A DNA stretch of 64,000 nt from Melitaea cinxia (lineage: Eukaryota; Arthropoda; Insecta; Lepidoptera; Nymphalidae), in contig NC_059415.1 of assembly GCF_905220565.1 (NCBI RefSeq), positions 7,926,501 to 7,990,500 of the forward strand, written 5' to 3'. The notes below the pieces were generated by a model that was given only the letters and a program-made list of their open reading frames with translations, was not told the origin of the DNA and ran no database searches. Numbering within the stretch: position 1 is the first letter of the stretch; every line of letters begins with the position of its first letter. Of the stretch, positions 54,670 to 64,000 are shown in pieces. The position numbers were made by a program, and so were the translations under genes.

Positions 54670-55600
54670 TGCTTCATATTGTTAAATAAATCTATTGCAG
54701 CCATGTTTTGATTTAATGAATTATATAAATCTGTGGCAATGAAAATTGCGTTTTTAAGTAATTGATGATTCCTCTGAAGGGCAAGTTCCTGTTTTAAAGA
54801 CGTCTAACTCTTTGCTGTAATGATTTAATTTTTTTACATTTTTTTAAAATAAAGTTCCTGTTTTTTTAACTTTTCTCTTAGTTTATGTTTTCTAGGTGTA
54901 TCAAAGATTAAATCTTGGTTAACGACTAATTTTAGACTCATCCGGTAGGTCCTAGAACAAAAAATTCAACATTAAAATACCTAGTAGTAAGTAGTAATAT
55001 ATACGTGATGGTACTCTGCGAAGTCCACGTTTGTACCGTACATGTCAGCTTTATCAAAAAGGTTTGAACAAACAAACTAGATGAGGATGGCTGTCGTTGT
55101 AGTTCATTTCGGCTCAGTCTTAAAGCAGCTACCCATTCATCTCCTATTAAAATATTCGTTGGAAACCTAAAACCATGATATTTAGTAGTAAAATATGAGT
55201 AGTTAATTCACAAATTTAAACAGAAACAAACGAGTTAAAAATTCATATTTAACTTGACTTCAATTTAGGTAAAACATAAAAATCACACGATAAAAAAAAA
55301 CAATAATGTTGTCCACTTTCTACTTAATTATTTTTCTATGATTGCCTACAATTTACTTACCCGCATTTTGGGCTAATGGAAATAAAAATTACTGGTAACA
55401 CTCCCTCGGTACGTCATTTCGGGACATCGAAATTATAAGTTCCGAATAACCTGAATATTATTTTGGAATAACAAGAAATATAAAGTTTTGTATGTACTTA
55501 CGTGTGAAACGATCTTTCTTCAGACTTTTTATTCACTTTGGTATTGTTTTTGCACCATTTAATTACATAAGAACGCCATTTTGAAGGCAAAGTTACTGTA
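54670..55600 (-). pseudogene. decayed THAP-domain protein (P-element-like transposase relic)
   Basis: Minus-strand pieces in order: SKWRSYVIKWCKNNTKVNKK then SEERSFHT (about 55580-55505), followed by donor GTAAGT and resembling the first zinc-binding part of a THAP domain (C-K-N-x(n)-F). Then FPTNILIGDEWVAALRLSRN (about 55170-55105), matching the P-N-x(n)-W-x-x-A-x-R part. Then TPRKHKLREKLKK and KKIKSLQQRVRRL (about 54895-54800), the coiled-coil text found after THAP domains in P-element-type transposases and THAP9-like proteins. Stops and missing cysteines show decay. No RNase-H catalytic part was recognised. A dead host THAP gene is the alternative. Confidence 0.5.
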
Positions 55601-55619
55601 CGAGGCCCCGTGAGATACT

Positions 55620-55774
55620 AACGAAAATGAGCGTAGTTTGATGCATATGTGTGCGTGAGCGCGTGTGTTTACTTGAAGGAGCCGAGTTTTGTGGCTTCAG
55701 TAACAACAAAGGCCGCGCATTATCTACTTTTTTTTACTTCATCTATGGTACATATATAAATAACTTTATATCAA
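55620..55774. other. non-coding
   Basis: Short GC-richer text with GTGTGCGTGAGCGCGTGTG. No feature could be supported. Confidence 0.35.
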
Positions 55775-55862
55775 ATTATAACCAGACTTGAGGCGGGAAT
55801 CGAACTCGCCATTCCCGTAGCAGAAAGCAGTGTCACTACAAACTACACCAGCTCACTAATCA
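55775..55862 (-). repeat. tRNA-derived SINE head
   Basis: Minus strand: GAGCTGGTGTAGTTTGTAGT, GACACTGCTTTCTGCTACGG, GAGTTCGATTCCCGCCTC. Same family as 4921-5040, diverged. Confidence 0.65.
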
Positions 55863-55924
55863 AACTACTATGCATATTGAAATTGTTTGAAATAGGTTTA
55901 GAATTTATGCTTATATGCTTGCAT

Positions 55925-56015
55925 GTATGCAGCGAAGCAGCGCAGAATGGTGGATTAAGCTCCGATCCTTCTCCTACATTGAGAAAGAGGCCTGTGCCCA
56001 GCTGTGGGATATGAC
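55925..56015 (+). repeat. SINE-1, 3' part
   Basis: GGTGGATTAAGCTCCGATCC, TTCTCCTACATTGAGAAAGA, GGCCTGTGCCCAGCTGTGGG. Confidence 0.7.
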
Positions 56016-56600
56016 CTTTGTGTATCAACCTTATTTTGACTATTGCAGCTCTTTACATTAAGATTATTTTATTTACCGAAGTCATTAACCACTACCGCTA
56101 CTGTTACTATTACTATATCTTAAAAAATTACAATTATTCAGTTATAAAATTTCATATGAAATGAACTAAATTAGGCAGTAAACTTCCCAGTGCTGACTTG
56201 CTTTCCAATGTAGGGAAAGTTACCATATTGTTACACTTAGGTATGATTTCTTCCTGTTGATTGCTATTAAATTTATAATAACAATCATCACCGATTGAGT
56301 CAATGGAGATCCACAAGAACGTATACATTAGTCAGAAACAAATATTTGTATGACCGGAACGTGAATCCACTCCGCTGGTCTTAAGGCCACATCACTACCC
56401 TAGAACGAATATCAAAATTTAATTTTTACCTTGTTTATTTTACACACATAACATGAAGTAAAAACCGTTACTGTGGCGAATCGCTTTGATAAAGTTAATA
56501 AAATACACTGAATTGAAAATAAGTAGGAAAAATAGTTCCAACATAATATTACATACGAATGTAAAATGTTCGTTGATTTTAAAATGTGAATTTTAATTCT
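56016..56600. other. non-coding
   Basis: AT-rich; the end of a decayed SINE-like piece is possible near 56350-56400. No gene was seen. Confidence 0.4.
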
Positions 56601-56604
56601 CAAC

Positions 56605-57240
56605 ATCAATAATTGTGTTTGCTCGCAAACGAAAAAAAAACCGACTTCAATTACATCGACAAGTAATACAACGTAGATTGACGAAAAAATAGTCAAGCAA
56701 CTACGCGTTATTAAAGATTACTCAAAAAGTAGTTATCAGATCTTGATAAAATTTATATGTGACCACATGATAAACATCAGCTTTCGATTAAATTAAAAAT
56801 TATCAAAATCAGTACACCCAGTAAAAAGTTATTACGGATTTTCGAGAGTTTCCCTCGATTCCTCTGGGATCCCATCATCAGATCCTAGTTTCCTTATCAC
56901 GGTACCAAACTAGGAATATACCCTTTCCAACAAAAAAAGAATTATCAAAATCGGTATATCCAGTAGAAAGTTATGCGGTATAATACAACGTAGGTCGACG
57001 AAAAAAGCGTCAAGTAAAAACACATTATTAGATATAACTCGAAAAGTAGTTGTTAGATCTCAAATAAATTTAAATGGGACCAATTGGCACACACGACCTT
57101 TCGATTAAAACAAAATTTGTCGAAATCGGTCCACACGGGCAAAAGTTCTGATGTAACATACATAAAAAAAAAAAAAAAAAAAAATACAGTCGAATTGAGA
57201 ACCTCCTCCTTTTTTGGAAGTCGGTTAAAAAGCAGTTTTG
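56605..57240 (-). repeat. AACCGACTTC-family element, near full length, inverted
   Basis: Starts GTGTTTGCTCGCAAACGAAA..AACCGACTTCAATTACATCG and ends ACAGTCGAATTGAGAACCTC..GGAAGTCGGTTAAAAA. It is the inverted counterpart of 51640-52220, with the same internal modules (GATCCCATCATCAGATCCTA, GAAAGTTATGCGGTATAATA). Confidence 0.75.
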
Positions 57241-57564
57241 ATGTAACGACCGAGTACCGTATTTAGGTCCGAATTAGTCGAGGTCTTTCATATTGTACGG
57301 ATGTGAAATTAAGTGAAAAAAAAAACGATCTAATTGTACATAATTGTGTTTACTCGCAAACGAAAATAAAACCGACTTCAACTACATCGACAAATAATAT
57401 ACGTGGGTCATCGAAAAAATAATCAATTTAATACGCGTTATTAGCTCTCTTTTAAGACATTTATTATCATAAGAACGTTATAATGAGATAATCAATTTTA
57501 TAATACTAATTAAAGTCGCAACTATGGCGCAATAAAACTGCAAACTAATAAAACTAGATAAAGT
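57241..57564. repeat. partial AACCGACTTC-family copy and spacer
   Basis: 57340-57450 begins GTGTTTACTCGCAAACGAAA..AACCGACTTCAACTACATCG and then stops. The remainder is AT-rich. Confidence 0.6.
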
Positions 57565-57805
57565 GTAGGTCATCATCATCATCATCACTTCAGCCTGTCG
57601 CAGTCCACTGCTGGACATAGGCCTCCACAAGTTCGCGCTGTGTATTTCAAAGCCAGCAGTTGGATGGTTATCCCGCCATCGGCTTTGAGTTCGGAGTGAG
57701 TTCCACAGTGGTAGTGGCACTGTGTTATCCCTTAGTCGCCTATTACGACACCCACGGGAAGAGGGGGTGGCTATATTCTTCATTGCCGTAACCACACAGC
57801 AAGCG
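57565..57805 (-). repeat. SINE-3 copy with an internal deletion
   Basis: CTTCAGCCTGTCGCAGTCCA, CTGCTGGACATAGGCCTCCA (tail), then a direct jump to CTGTGTATTTCAAAGCCAGC, TTAGTCGCCTATTACGACAC and CCGTAACCACACAGC. The block between the tail and the CTGTGTATTTC segment is deleted relative to 38305-38632. Confidence 0.75.
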
Positions 57806-57839
57806 TAGGTACTTACATAAAACCACAGATATAGAAAAT

Positions 57840-58020
57840 ATAATATAATGTATAAATATAGTACATCATGATCAAATTTATATGAGATCACATGACAAGC
57901 ATAAGCTTTCGATAAAAAACAAGAATCATTAAAATCGATACGCGCAGTAAAAATTTATGAGGTAACACACATAAAAATACAGTCGAATTGAGAACCTTTT
58001 TTTTAAGTCGGTTAAAAATT
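57840..58020 (-). repeat. AACCGACTTC-family fragment
   Basis: TGATCAAATTTATATGAGAT, CATGACAAGCATAAGCTTTC, AATACAGTCGAATTGAGAAC and AAGTCGGTTAAAAAT. Confidence 0.65.
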
Positions 58021-58057
58021 ATTTATAATAATGTCAGAAAAATTAGAAAATTGAAAA

Positions 58058-58468
58058 GGGGGCGTCCATAAATTACGTAAGGGGTTTTTTAAATTTTCTG
58101 TCCCTCCCACCCCCCCTGGAGAGATGTCGTGAGATTTTTTTCAACCCTCTCCCCCATCCACCAATCTCACGTGAGATTTTTCAAAATGTTGGTTTCTTAC
58201 GTAAACGCGTTGGATTATTATTGTAAAAAAGAAAAAAAAAATGCTTCGTGCGTTTATTTACGACTAGTTAAGATTAGTAATCAATATTGGTGAGAGTTTA
58301 ATTATAAGTGTAATAAAAATTTAACAATAGAATACTCAAATAATACTTTTCAATCAGAAAAAAATTGCGTGATATTTGCCGACGCCCCCCTCGCTCTAAC
58401 TAAGATTAGATGAGATTTGACTCGACCCTCTCCCCCTTAAACATCTCACGTATTTTATGAACGCCCCC
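58058..58468. mobile_element. 411-bp MITE with GGGGGCGTYCATAAA ends
   Basis: Left end GGGGGCGTCCATAAATTACG. The right end is the inverse of GGGGGCGTTCATAAAATACG. Long stretches near each end repeat a motif in opposite orientation (CCCTCTCCCCC, ATCTCACGTGAGATTTTT and CACGTATTTTATG). Non-coding. The parent transposon was not identified. Confidence 0.75.
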
Positions 58469-58950
58469 AAATGTCGTATATCAATTAGTAGATATCAATA
58501 AAATAAATTATAATTTGCAGTAACAATTTTTCAACAATTTGCGAGTCCTTTCCGAATCGATGGTAGCTTCACATTAACTATATATTTAACAAAATTTGAA
58601 GTGTATCTATAAAAATAAAATTTAAATTTGGTTGTAGTAACGTTTCAGTCCCTGTATTGTGAAAACACCATCTGCATACATCTCTGCTAATGGACGATAT
58701 CAAAGAGAAGCTAAAAGCATGTCATCGACTGAATTTTGAGACTGGAATATTCTAGAAGAGTAACCAACTTTACTCTTTCTGAATGTTAATAATTGACAAC
58801 AGGTATTGTAATAAGGAGTTATTCATAACAAAACAACATATGGAGGGATTTTATATCAGAAAACGTGTATTTTCTTTCTGATTCATGTAATTTTTTTTTC
58901 TTAATGTTTCAATCTTAACGGTTGATTGATTGAAACATATATTATATATG
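58469..58950. other. non-coding
   Basis: No feature was recognised. Confidence 0.4.
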
Positions 58951-59275
58951 TGCTGTGTGGCTACGGCACTAAAGAATTTAGCCACCCCCTCTCTTCCCGT
59001 GGGTGTCGTAAGAGGCGACTAAGGGATAACAAGGTTCCACAACCACCTTGGAACTTAAGAAGCCGACCGATGGCGGGATAACCATCCAACTGCTGGCTTT
59101 GAAATACACAGGCCGAAGACGGGCAGCAGCGTCTTCGGTGCGACAAAGCCAGTACTGCGGTCACCAACCCGCCTGCCCAGCGTGGTGACTATGGGCAAAA
59201 CACATGAGTTCACGTTATTTTTGGCGTAAACTTGTGGAGGCCTATGTCCAGCAGTGGACTGTATAGGCTGTAATG
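58951..59275 (+). repeat. SINE-3, near full length
   Basis: Begins TGCTGTGTGGCTACGGCACT, passes GGGTGTCGTAAGAGGCGACT, GATGGCGGGATAACCATCCA, GCGTCTTCGGTGCGACAAAG and GGGCAAAACACATGAGTTCA, and ends GAGGCCTATGTCCAGCAGTG..TAGGCTGTAATGA. It is the cleanest full SINE-3 in the window. Confidence 0.8.
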
Positions 59276-59329
59276 AAGAATGTTTTAATCTTAACGGCCC
59301 CAGTAGAATTTTTTTTCTCTATCAATGAG

Positions 59330-59475
59330 TCCGAAGACACAATACACAATACAGTCACAAACCTCCAGCCCACGACAAACATCTATCTATATAGCCATTA
59401 AAAATGTTTGTAATGAACTGGGATCGAGTCCACGTTCGTAAGCGCTAAAGCCAATGCTGTGACCGCTACGCGGGG
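59330..59475 (-). repeat. SINE-1 head fragment
   Basis: CACGACAAACATCTATCTAT, AAAAATGTTTGTAATGAACT, GGGATCGAGTCCACGTTC and CCAATGCTGTGACCGCTACG: the tRNA-like head of SINE-1 in minus orientation, decayed. Confidence 0.6.
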
Positions 59476-59479
59476 CGTT

Positions 59480-59690
59480 TTTAAATTTTATTTATTTATT
59501 TATTTATTACTTCTTACATACATATAATCAAACACTTTTACGTAGTAAAAGAAGGAAAAAAACAACAGTACAGAAATAAAATTAAACAAAAAGTAGTTAC
59601 AATGACAGCATGCAAAGGCGGTCTTATTGCTTTAAGCAGTCTATTCCAGATAACCTCAGGTAAAAGGAGATTATAAGTAACAAAGTGCGG
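59480..59690 (-). mobile_element. LINE 3' end fragment
   Basis: A TTTATTTATTTATTTATT tract, then TGCAAAGGCGGTCTTATTGC and TCTATTCCAGATAACCTCAG, the same LINE end as at 1379, 31405 and 62940. Confidence 0.6.
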
Positions 59691-60350
59691 GATTGTGCAA
59701 AAGTAGATAAATATAAATAGGATTATAAATACACAAAAACATATATACATACACATATAGAAGAATAAGATAAACATACAAAATCATGAGTATAAATAAA
59801 TTTACGTAAACCATACGTAAGAAAATAGGTACACATATTAAAAACTTACAACATACACAAAATACATACACCCATACATACATACATACATACATCTTTC
59901 GGGCTCACCTCAATCCCACACTACCGACCACCATCTTTCACGGCGTAGTATTTGAAAGATTTTTTTCCTCCTCACGCAAAAAAAAAACATACATACACAC
60001 ATACATACACACATACATACATACATACATACATACACACACACAGATACAACATAAGTACACAAATGCATATCACAAAATAATATAAAAAAACATTTAA
60101 ATATAATTTTTTTTACTACTCCCGACGCTCCATAGAAACTCTGGTCACCCTAATCACAAAAGAAACGAAACACTGCTTGAAAACATTACTATTAAGATGT
60201 GATTTTCTATACACCAAACTTATTATTTATCTACTGAATTAATTAATGACTATATATTTTTATCTAAATATGTAGAACCCTACTAATGTCGTATATTTTA
60301 TTGGTAGAATTTCAAAGCGGGTCAGATTAGGAGCTAAAGGTAACGTTCGT
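59691..60350. repeat. CATA/CACA microsatellite region
   Basis: ACATACATACAT-type repeats at 59870-59895 and 59988-60050 with interruptions. Minus-strand frames here reflect these repeats. No gene was seen. Confidence 0.6.
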
Positions 60351-60679
60351 TATTTTTGTTGGTACGCAACACGTCGTGCTGAGTGACAAACTCGCAATGC
60401 GACGTGACGCAGCACAACATGACGTGACGCGTAAATATAAAACACTCTTTGTTTATTCCTATCAAAACTCTTTATACTTTTTCGTTGCATCGTTTTTCAC
60501 TTATTTTTACTTATCTAGCTGACCCGGTGAATTTTGTCCCGTAATTTTATTGTTTACGTATCGATTTTTTAAAATTACTTTCTCCAAAAAATAAGGAATG
60601 CATAAGGAAGGATATAGTCCTGCAAGTAAAATCTAGTGACTGTGCTCAACATCAGTATTGCCACAGTCTAGAACATGGT
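60351..60679. other. unassigned; GACGTGACGC repeats near 60395-60435
   Basis: GCGACGTGACGCAGCAC and CATGACGTGACGCGTAAATATAAAACACT repeat a CRE-like TGACG core just before a TATA-like AAATATAAAA. It could be a promoter, but no coding sequence follows. 60515-60560 begins another CTAGCTGACCCGG-type repeat. Confidence 0.3.
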
Positions 60680-60970
60680 ACTGAGGTAGGGCACAGCAGG
60701 AATTTCCTGCTCAAAATCTGGAGCAGCCCGACTGGGGTACCTCGACCTTACAGAAGATCACAGCAAAATAATACTGTTTTCAAGCAGTATTGTGTTCCTG
60801 TTGGTGAGTAAGGTGACCAGAGCTCCTGGGGCCTGGGGGGGATTGGGGATTGGCTCGGCAACGCGCTTGCGATGCTTCTGGTGTTGTAGGTGTCTATAAG
60901 CTACGGTAATCTCTTACCATCAGGTGAGCCGTACGATTGTTTGCCGACCTAGTGATATAAAAAAAAACAT
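60680..60970 (+). repeat. SINE-2, near full length
   Basis: GAGGTAGGGCACAGCAGGAA through CTCGACCTTACAGAAGATCA, GTGTTCCTGTTGGTGAGTAA, CAACGCGCTTGCGATGCTTC and GCCGACCTAGTGATATAAAA, with an A tail. Confidence 0.8.
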
Positions 60971-61034
60971 GGATTTTAATTTTGGTTAAAAACTTTTTTT
61001 AATGAATTACATAATCGTAGTACGAATGCACACA

Positions 61035-61112
61035 CATGAGTTCACGCCATTTTTGGCGTGAACTTGTGGAGGCCTATGTCCAGTAGTGGACTGCGAAAGG
61101 CTGCTGTGATTG
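61035..61112 (+). repeat. SINE-3, 3' end
   Basis: CACATGAGTTCACGCCATTT, TTGGCGTGAACTTGTGGAGG, CCTATGTCCAGTAGTGGACT. Confidence 0.75.
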
Positions 61113-61639
61113 AGTACGAATGATCAGCACATTGCTCAGTAATACTGACTACTGGTCATTTTTACATGAAGCTGACAACATCTATCATTGCCGCCACGCC
61201 ATTTATGGATGTTAAGGGTATATAATTACTTCTTTTTGTAGCGAATCTGTGCTTTTTAATTGAAAGCCATATACAAATTTTAATTCTAAGTATTGCTTTT
61301 TTTTTCTTTGGTAAGATGAAATGCCAATAAAAATATTCGGATGATAAAACAGTTATTTTATTGGGTTCATTCGATAATCTGTCGCAGTCGAAATTGTATT
61401 ATGACGTACATACGTAGCAGCGTAAAATAATTCAATATAAAAAATAAAATATCCCTGAAAAAGGAATATATTTTATTTATATAACGAATTTTATTTGATT
61501 CTCTTCTCAACTATTAAGAGATTTAATTGATTAAAACGGTGATGTAAACTTGTAATTTCTGTTTTTTTCTGTAAAAAAAAAACATTAGACTGCTATCGCT
61601 CTAAATATAACTTTAATTTTCTGCAAAATCTGAACATGT
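61113..61639. other. non-coding
   Basis: No feature was recognised. Confidence 0.4.
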
Positions 61640-61910
61640 TTTTAACCGACTTCAAAATAGGAGGGAGTTCTCAATTCGACTGTATATTTTTATGTACATT
61701 ACCTTAGAACTTTTAACTGGGTGAACCGATTTCGATGTTTTTTAATCAGAAGATGGTGCTTGTCATGTGGTTCCATTTAAATTTGACGCGTAACGTTATC
61801 TCTAACGCGTATTTAATTGACGATTTTCGTCGACCTACGCTGTATTACTGGTCGATGTGACTGAAGTCGTTTTTTTTTTCGTTTGAAAGCAAACAATTTT
61901 TTTATTTTAA
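61640..61910 (+). repeat. AACCGACTTC-family copy with internal deletion
   Basis: TTAACCGACTTCAAAATAGG, TCTCAATTCGACTGTATATT, GTCGACCTACGCTGTATTAC and GAAGTCGTTTTTTTTTTCGT, then GAAAGCAAACAA. Confidence 0.7.
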
Positions 61911-62154
61911 CAATCAGGTTAGGATAAAAATATAACCATATAAATTAATTATATACATATTTTGATTTTTTTTTCATACTAATTTATTTAACTTTAATTT
62001 CAATACTTAATTCTTAAAATAAGACGAAAGTGTATTTTTATTATTAGTATTTTTATTTTATTCCGATTTGTATATATATATGTACGATTTTATTTTTGTG
62101 TTACCCACACATTAGGAATTCTAAACATTTTTGAATATCATATCAAAAATTGAC

Positions 62155-62226
62155 CGCTCCAGCGGGATTCGAACCCGCGTCTCCGACTGACCGTGTCGGC
62201 GCTCTAGCCAATTAAGCTATGGAACG
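62155..62226 (-). other. tRNA-like core, copy C
   Basis: A 72-nt cloverleaf as at 30354, with the T stem now perfect (GCGGG/CCCGC). The loop is again ACGGTCA, with C at position 33. Pol III A and B boxes are present. Confidence 0.75.
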
Positions 62227-62465
62227 ATGTACCCGCTAGAGCGAAATTCTTGATATGATGATTTTTATTTTCGGTTTAAGCGAACCGTGGCGCCGTCTAT
62301 AGTGAGTTCTTTACAGAGACCCGTAACTATTCAAAGTTTCATATTACAATGAAAATCTTTGACAGGAGACGACACCATGCTATTTTTAATATGTACGATT
62401 TTATTTTTGTGTTACCCACACATTAGGAATTCTAAACATTTTTGAATATCATATCAAAAATTGAC

Positions 62466-62537
62466 CGCTCCAGCGGGATTCGAACCCGCGTCTCCGACTG
62501 ACCGTGTCGGCGCTCTAGCCAATTAAGCTATGGAACG
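62466..62537 (-). other. tRNA-like core, copy D
   Basis: Identical by eye to copy C. The 5' flank on the minus strand is a TA microsatellite. Confidence 0.75.
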
Positions 62538-62540
62538 ATG

Positions 62541-62545
62541 TATAT

Positions 62546-62612
<67 letters not shown>
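62541..62612. repeat. (TA)n microsatellite
   Basis: About 70 bp of TA repeat directly beside tRNA-like copy D. Confidence 0.85.
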
Positions 62613-62614
<2 letters not shown>

Positions 62615-62939
62615 ATTTGAATATTATATATATATTAGTTGCTACGACCTGCCTTTATAGCTGATGATGCCTTTATAGCTACGACTCGAGAGTCCAGTTG
62701 GTACAGAGATAGTAAACTTGAATATTTACCAAAGAAAACGTGTTTCAAAATTGAGGCACATTCCGCAGCGTTGCTTTATAAAATGTGATTTTCATTTTCT
62801 CCCATTTTGCTCTTTTATGACAAGTTTACTGCATATACCAGTACATTATAAACTATTTTAGAGGATCTAGTGTGTTTTACGATATTTTACTTTAAGGATA
62901 TATTTTAGTTATTGAATAAAAATAAATTAAGTACTTAAA
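62613..62939. other. non-coding
   Basis: A short direct repeat (GCCTTTATAGCT) occurs twice at 62651-62690. Nothing else was seen. Confidence 0.4.
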
Positions 62940-63055
62940 GCTTATTTATTTGTTTATTTATTCTTTATTGTACACAACAGAATCAAATAAGGAACTGTGT
63001 ACAAAGGCGGTCTTATCACTAGAAGAGCGATCTCTTCCAGACAACCTTATAATAT
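62940..63055 (-). mobile_element. LINE 3' end fragment
   Basis: TTATTTGTTTATTTATTCTTTATTGTACACAACAG-type text (tail), then GTACAAAGGCGGTCTTATCA and GCGATCTCTTCCAGACAACC. It is the clearest copy of this LINE end in the window. Confidence 0.65.
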
Positions 63056-63796
63056 ATATAGCTTCTACGTAACAAGATATAGAATAAATTTAAAAGTATA
63101 ATTTATAATATTTATAATAATACTATATTTTATAATATTTATAATAATACTAATAAAAAGTTAATAAGAAAATATTATGTGTTAATGTTTCATTATTTTT
63201 TATCTTTTTCCTGTTTCTTTCTTATTTTAAATAGTAATCTTTCAAACCGATTTAAAATGGTTATATAATGTTATTTTAAATCGATGTCAATTTTTTTTCT
63301 TTCATTCAATTTTTTATGATAATTGAATGGATTTGATGAAATAAATTTATGATTTTTTGTCAATTCTAAGAAACAAATAACTATCAATGTCATTTAAATT
63401 TCTTTTATTTCCTTTCACTGTCACCTAACCAACAATGATAACCAACACCTTTGCCGAGTGGATTTTAAAGACAACGTTAGCCAGAATATCTTTTCAAACT
63501 GAAATAAAGCTAAGCGATCACGTTTTAAAGCTACTGTAAAATTGAGCCGTCAATAATATAAACGTGGAGATAACGCAGCGTGCGACACGGTTACTATTCA
63601 GCGAGCGAGCGTATCAGCGTGTCGTTGGGGAAAATATCGAACATCTGTAAGAGTTATCGTTGCTGTTTTAATGCGGATAGCTGTTAATGGATGTGACTTA
63701 TAATCTAACGTAATAACTAGTAAAATTAAAATAATATTTTAAATCTTCATTTTACTTTAGTCAAATACGCAATTAAGCCATTTTGAACCGATATTT
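63056..63796. other. non-coding
   Basis: AT-rich with a duplicated TATAATATTTATAATAATACTA unit near 63105-63150. No gene was seen. Confidence 0.4.
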
Positions 63797-63934
63797 GTGG
63801 GACGTCCTCCGGCCCATTGGACCTACGATCTACGTAAGATTGCCGGTGCAGGCTGGATAAGGATTGCGGGAAACCGGGATATCTGGCGCGAACTTGGAGA
63901 GGCCTATGTCCAGCAGTGGACTGCAACAGGCTGA
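63797..63934 (+). pseudogene. C-terminal end of an RTE-like LINE ORF
   Basis: An open frame of 45 codons plus TGA. It reads VGRPPAHWTYDLRKIAGAGW, then IRIAGNRDIWRELGEAYVQQ and WTATG. The G-R-P-P-x-x-W-x-x-D-[IL]-x-K-x-A-G-x-x-W-x-x-x-A-x-[DN]-R-x-x-W-x-x-L-G-E-A-Y-V-Q-Q-W pattern is the well-known end of RTE/BovB-type reverse transcriptase ORFs in Lepidoptera. The nucleotides coding for EAYVQQWT are the sequence shared with the tails of SINE-1 and SINE-3. The frame is intact but only the last part is present, followed by a GACTGACTGACT tail. Confidence 0.8.
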
Positions 63935-64000
63935 ACTGACTGACTGACTGTCTGAACCGATATTTTACAAAGTATAATAGCTTGAGTCTTTATACTTTAG

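Larger units (their letters stand above)
62080..62540 (-). mobile_element. tRNA-like inverted element, tandem pair (copies C and D)
   Basis: A unit starting ATGTACGATTTTATTTTTGT and running through the left arm (ACCCACACATTAGGAATTCT..AAATTGACC) and the tRNA-like core occurs at 62080 and again 311 bp later at 62391, with no difference seen by eye up to GGAACGATGTA. Copy C has only a remnant right arm (CTTGATATGATG). Copy D runs into a TA tract and lacks the right arm. The identity shows a recent local duplication. Confidence 0.8.

Noticed and set aside
57084..57266. 60-codon + strand frame with a Lys run
   Set aside because: It lies in an AACCGACTTC-family repeat and its poly-A tract.

Overview
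The window looks like nuclear DNA of a moth or butterfly (Lepidoptera). The strongest evidence is a pair of gloverin antimicrobial-peptide genes, a family known from Lepidoptera. The base composition is AT-rich, several short retroposon families recur, and four dispersed single 5S rRNA genes are present. Genes are sparse. Most of the sequence is introns or intergenic DNA filled with SINEs, 3' ends of LINEs, miniature inverted-repeat elements (MITEs) and simple repeats. No bacterial, organellar or CRISPR features were seen. All names come from reading the sequence; no database search was possible.

Left part (1-10.9 kb): a TTAA-ended MITE (539-970), LINE remnants, and two consecutive spliced exons (4782-4892 and 5501-5620) that encode the last 76 residues of an unidentified host protein on the + strand. 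The rest is SINE-rich.

Gloverin locus (10.9-20.7 kb): two four-coding-exon gloverin genes lie head to head, gene 1 on the minus strand (12858-13714) and gene 2 on the plus strand (19737-20580). Exons 2-4, the introns between them and the 3' UTRs are nearly identical. Exon 1 (signal peptide) and the promoters have diverged. The promoters share a GATA site, a GCGGGGAARAACAT element and a TATA box. 5S genes lie at 10950 and 15691.

Middle part (20.7-45 kb): a tRNA-like element with long inverted arms (21846-22021), a complete but broken 3.2-kb DNA transposon (23674-26878) with inverted-repeat ends and subterminal motifs, a 5'-truncated LINE reverse transcriptase (28170-29310), a second tRNA-like element (30317-30482), a GATCAGG-motif array (34150-34857), reverse-transcriptase debris (37360-37650), a foldback element (37851-37984), a U1 snRNA-like sequence (42592-42786) and a minus-strand 5S gene (43059-43177).

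Right part (45-64 kb): LINE 3' ends, a fourth 5S gene (53853-53971), a decayed THAP-domain protein (54670-55600, minus), MITEs, many SINEs, a tandem pair of tRNA-like elements (62080-62540) and the intact C-terminal end of an RTE-like LINE ORF (63797-63934). Two SINE families end in the same sequence as that LINE, which suggests they use its machinery. The likely functional genes are the two gloverins, some of the 5S genes and the 4.8-5.6 kb gene end.
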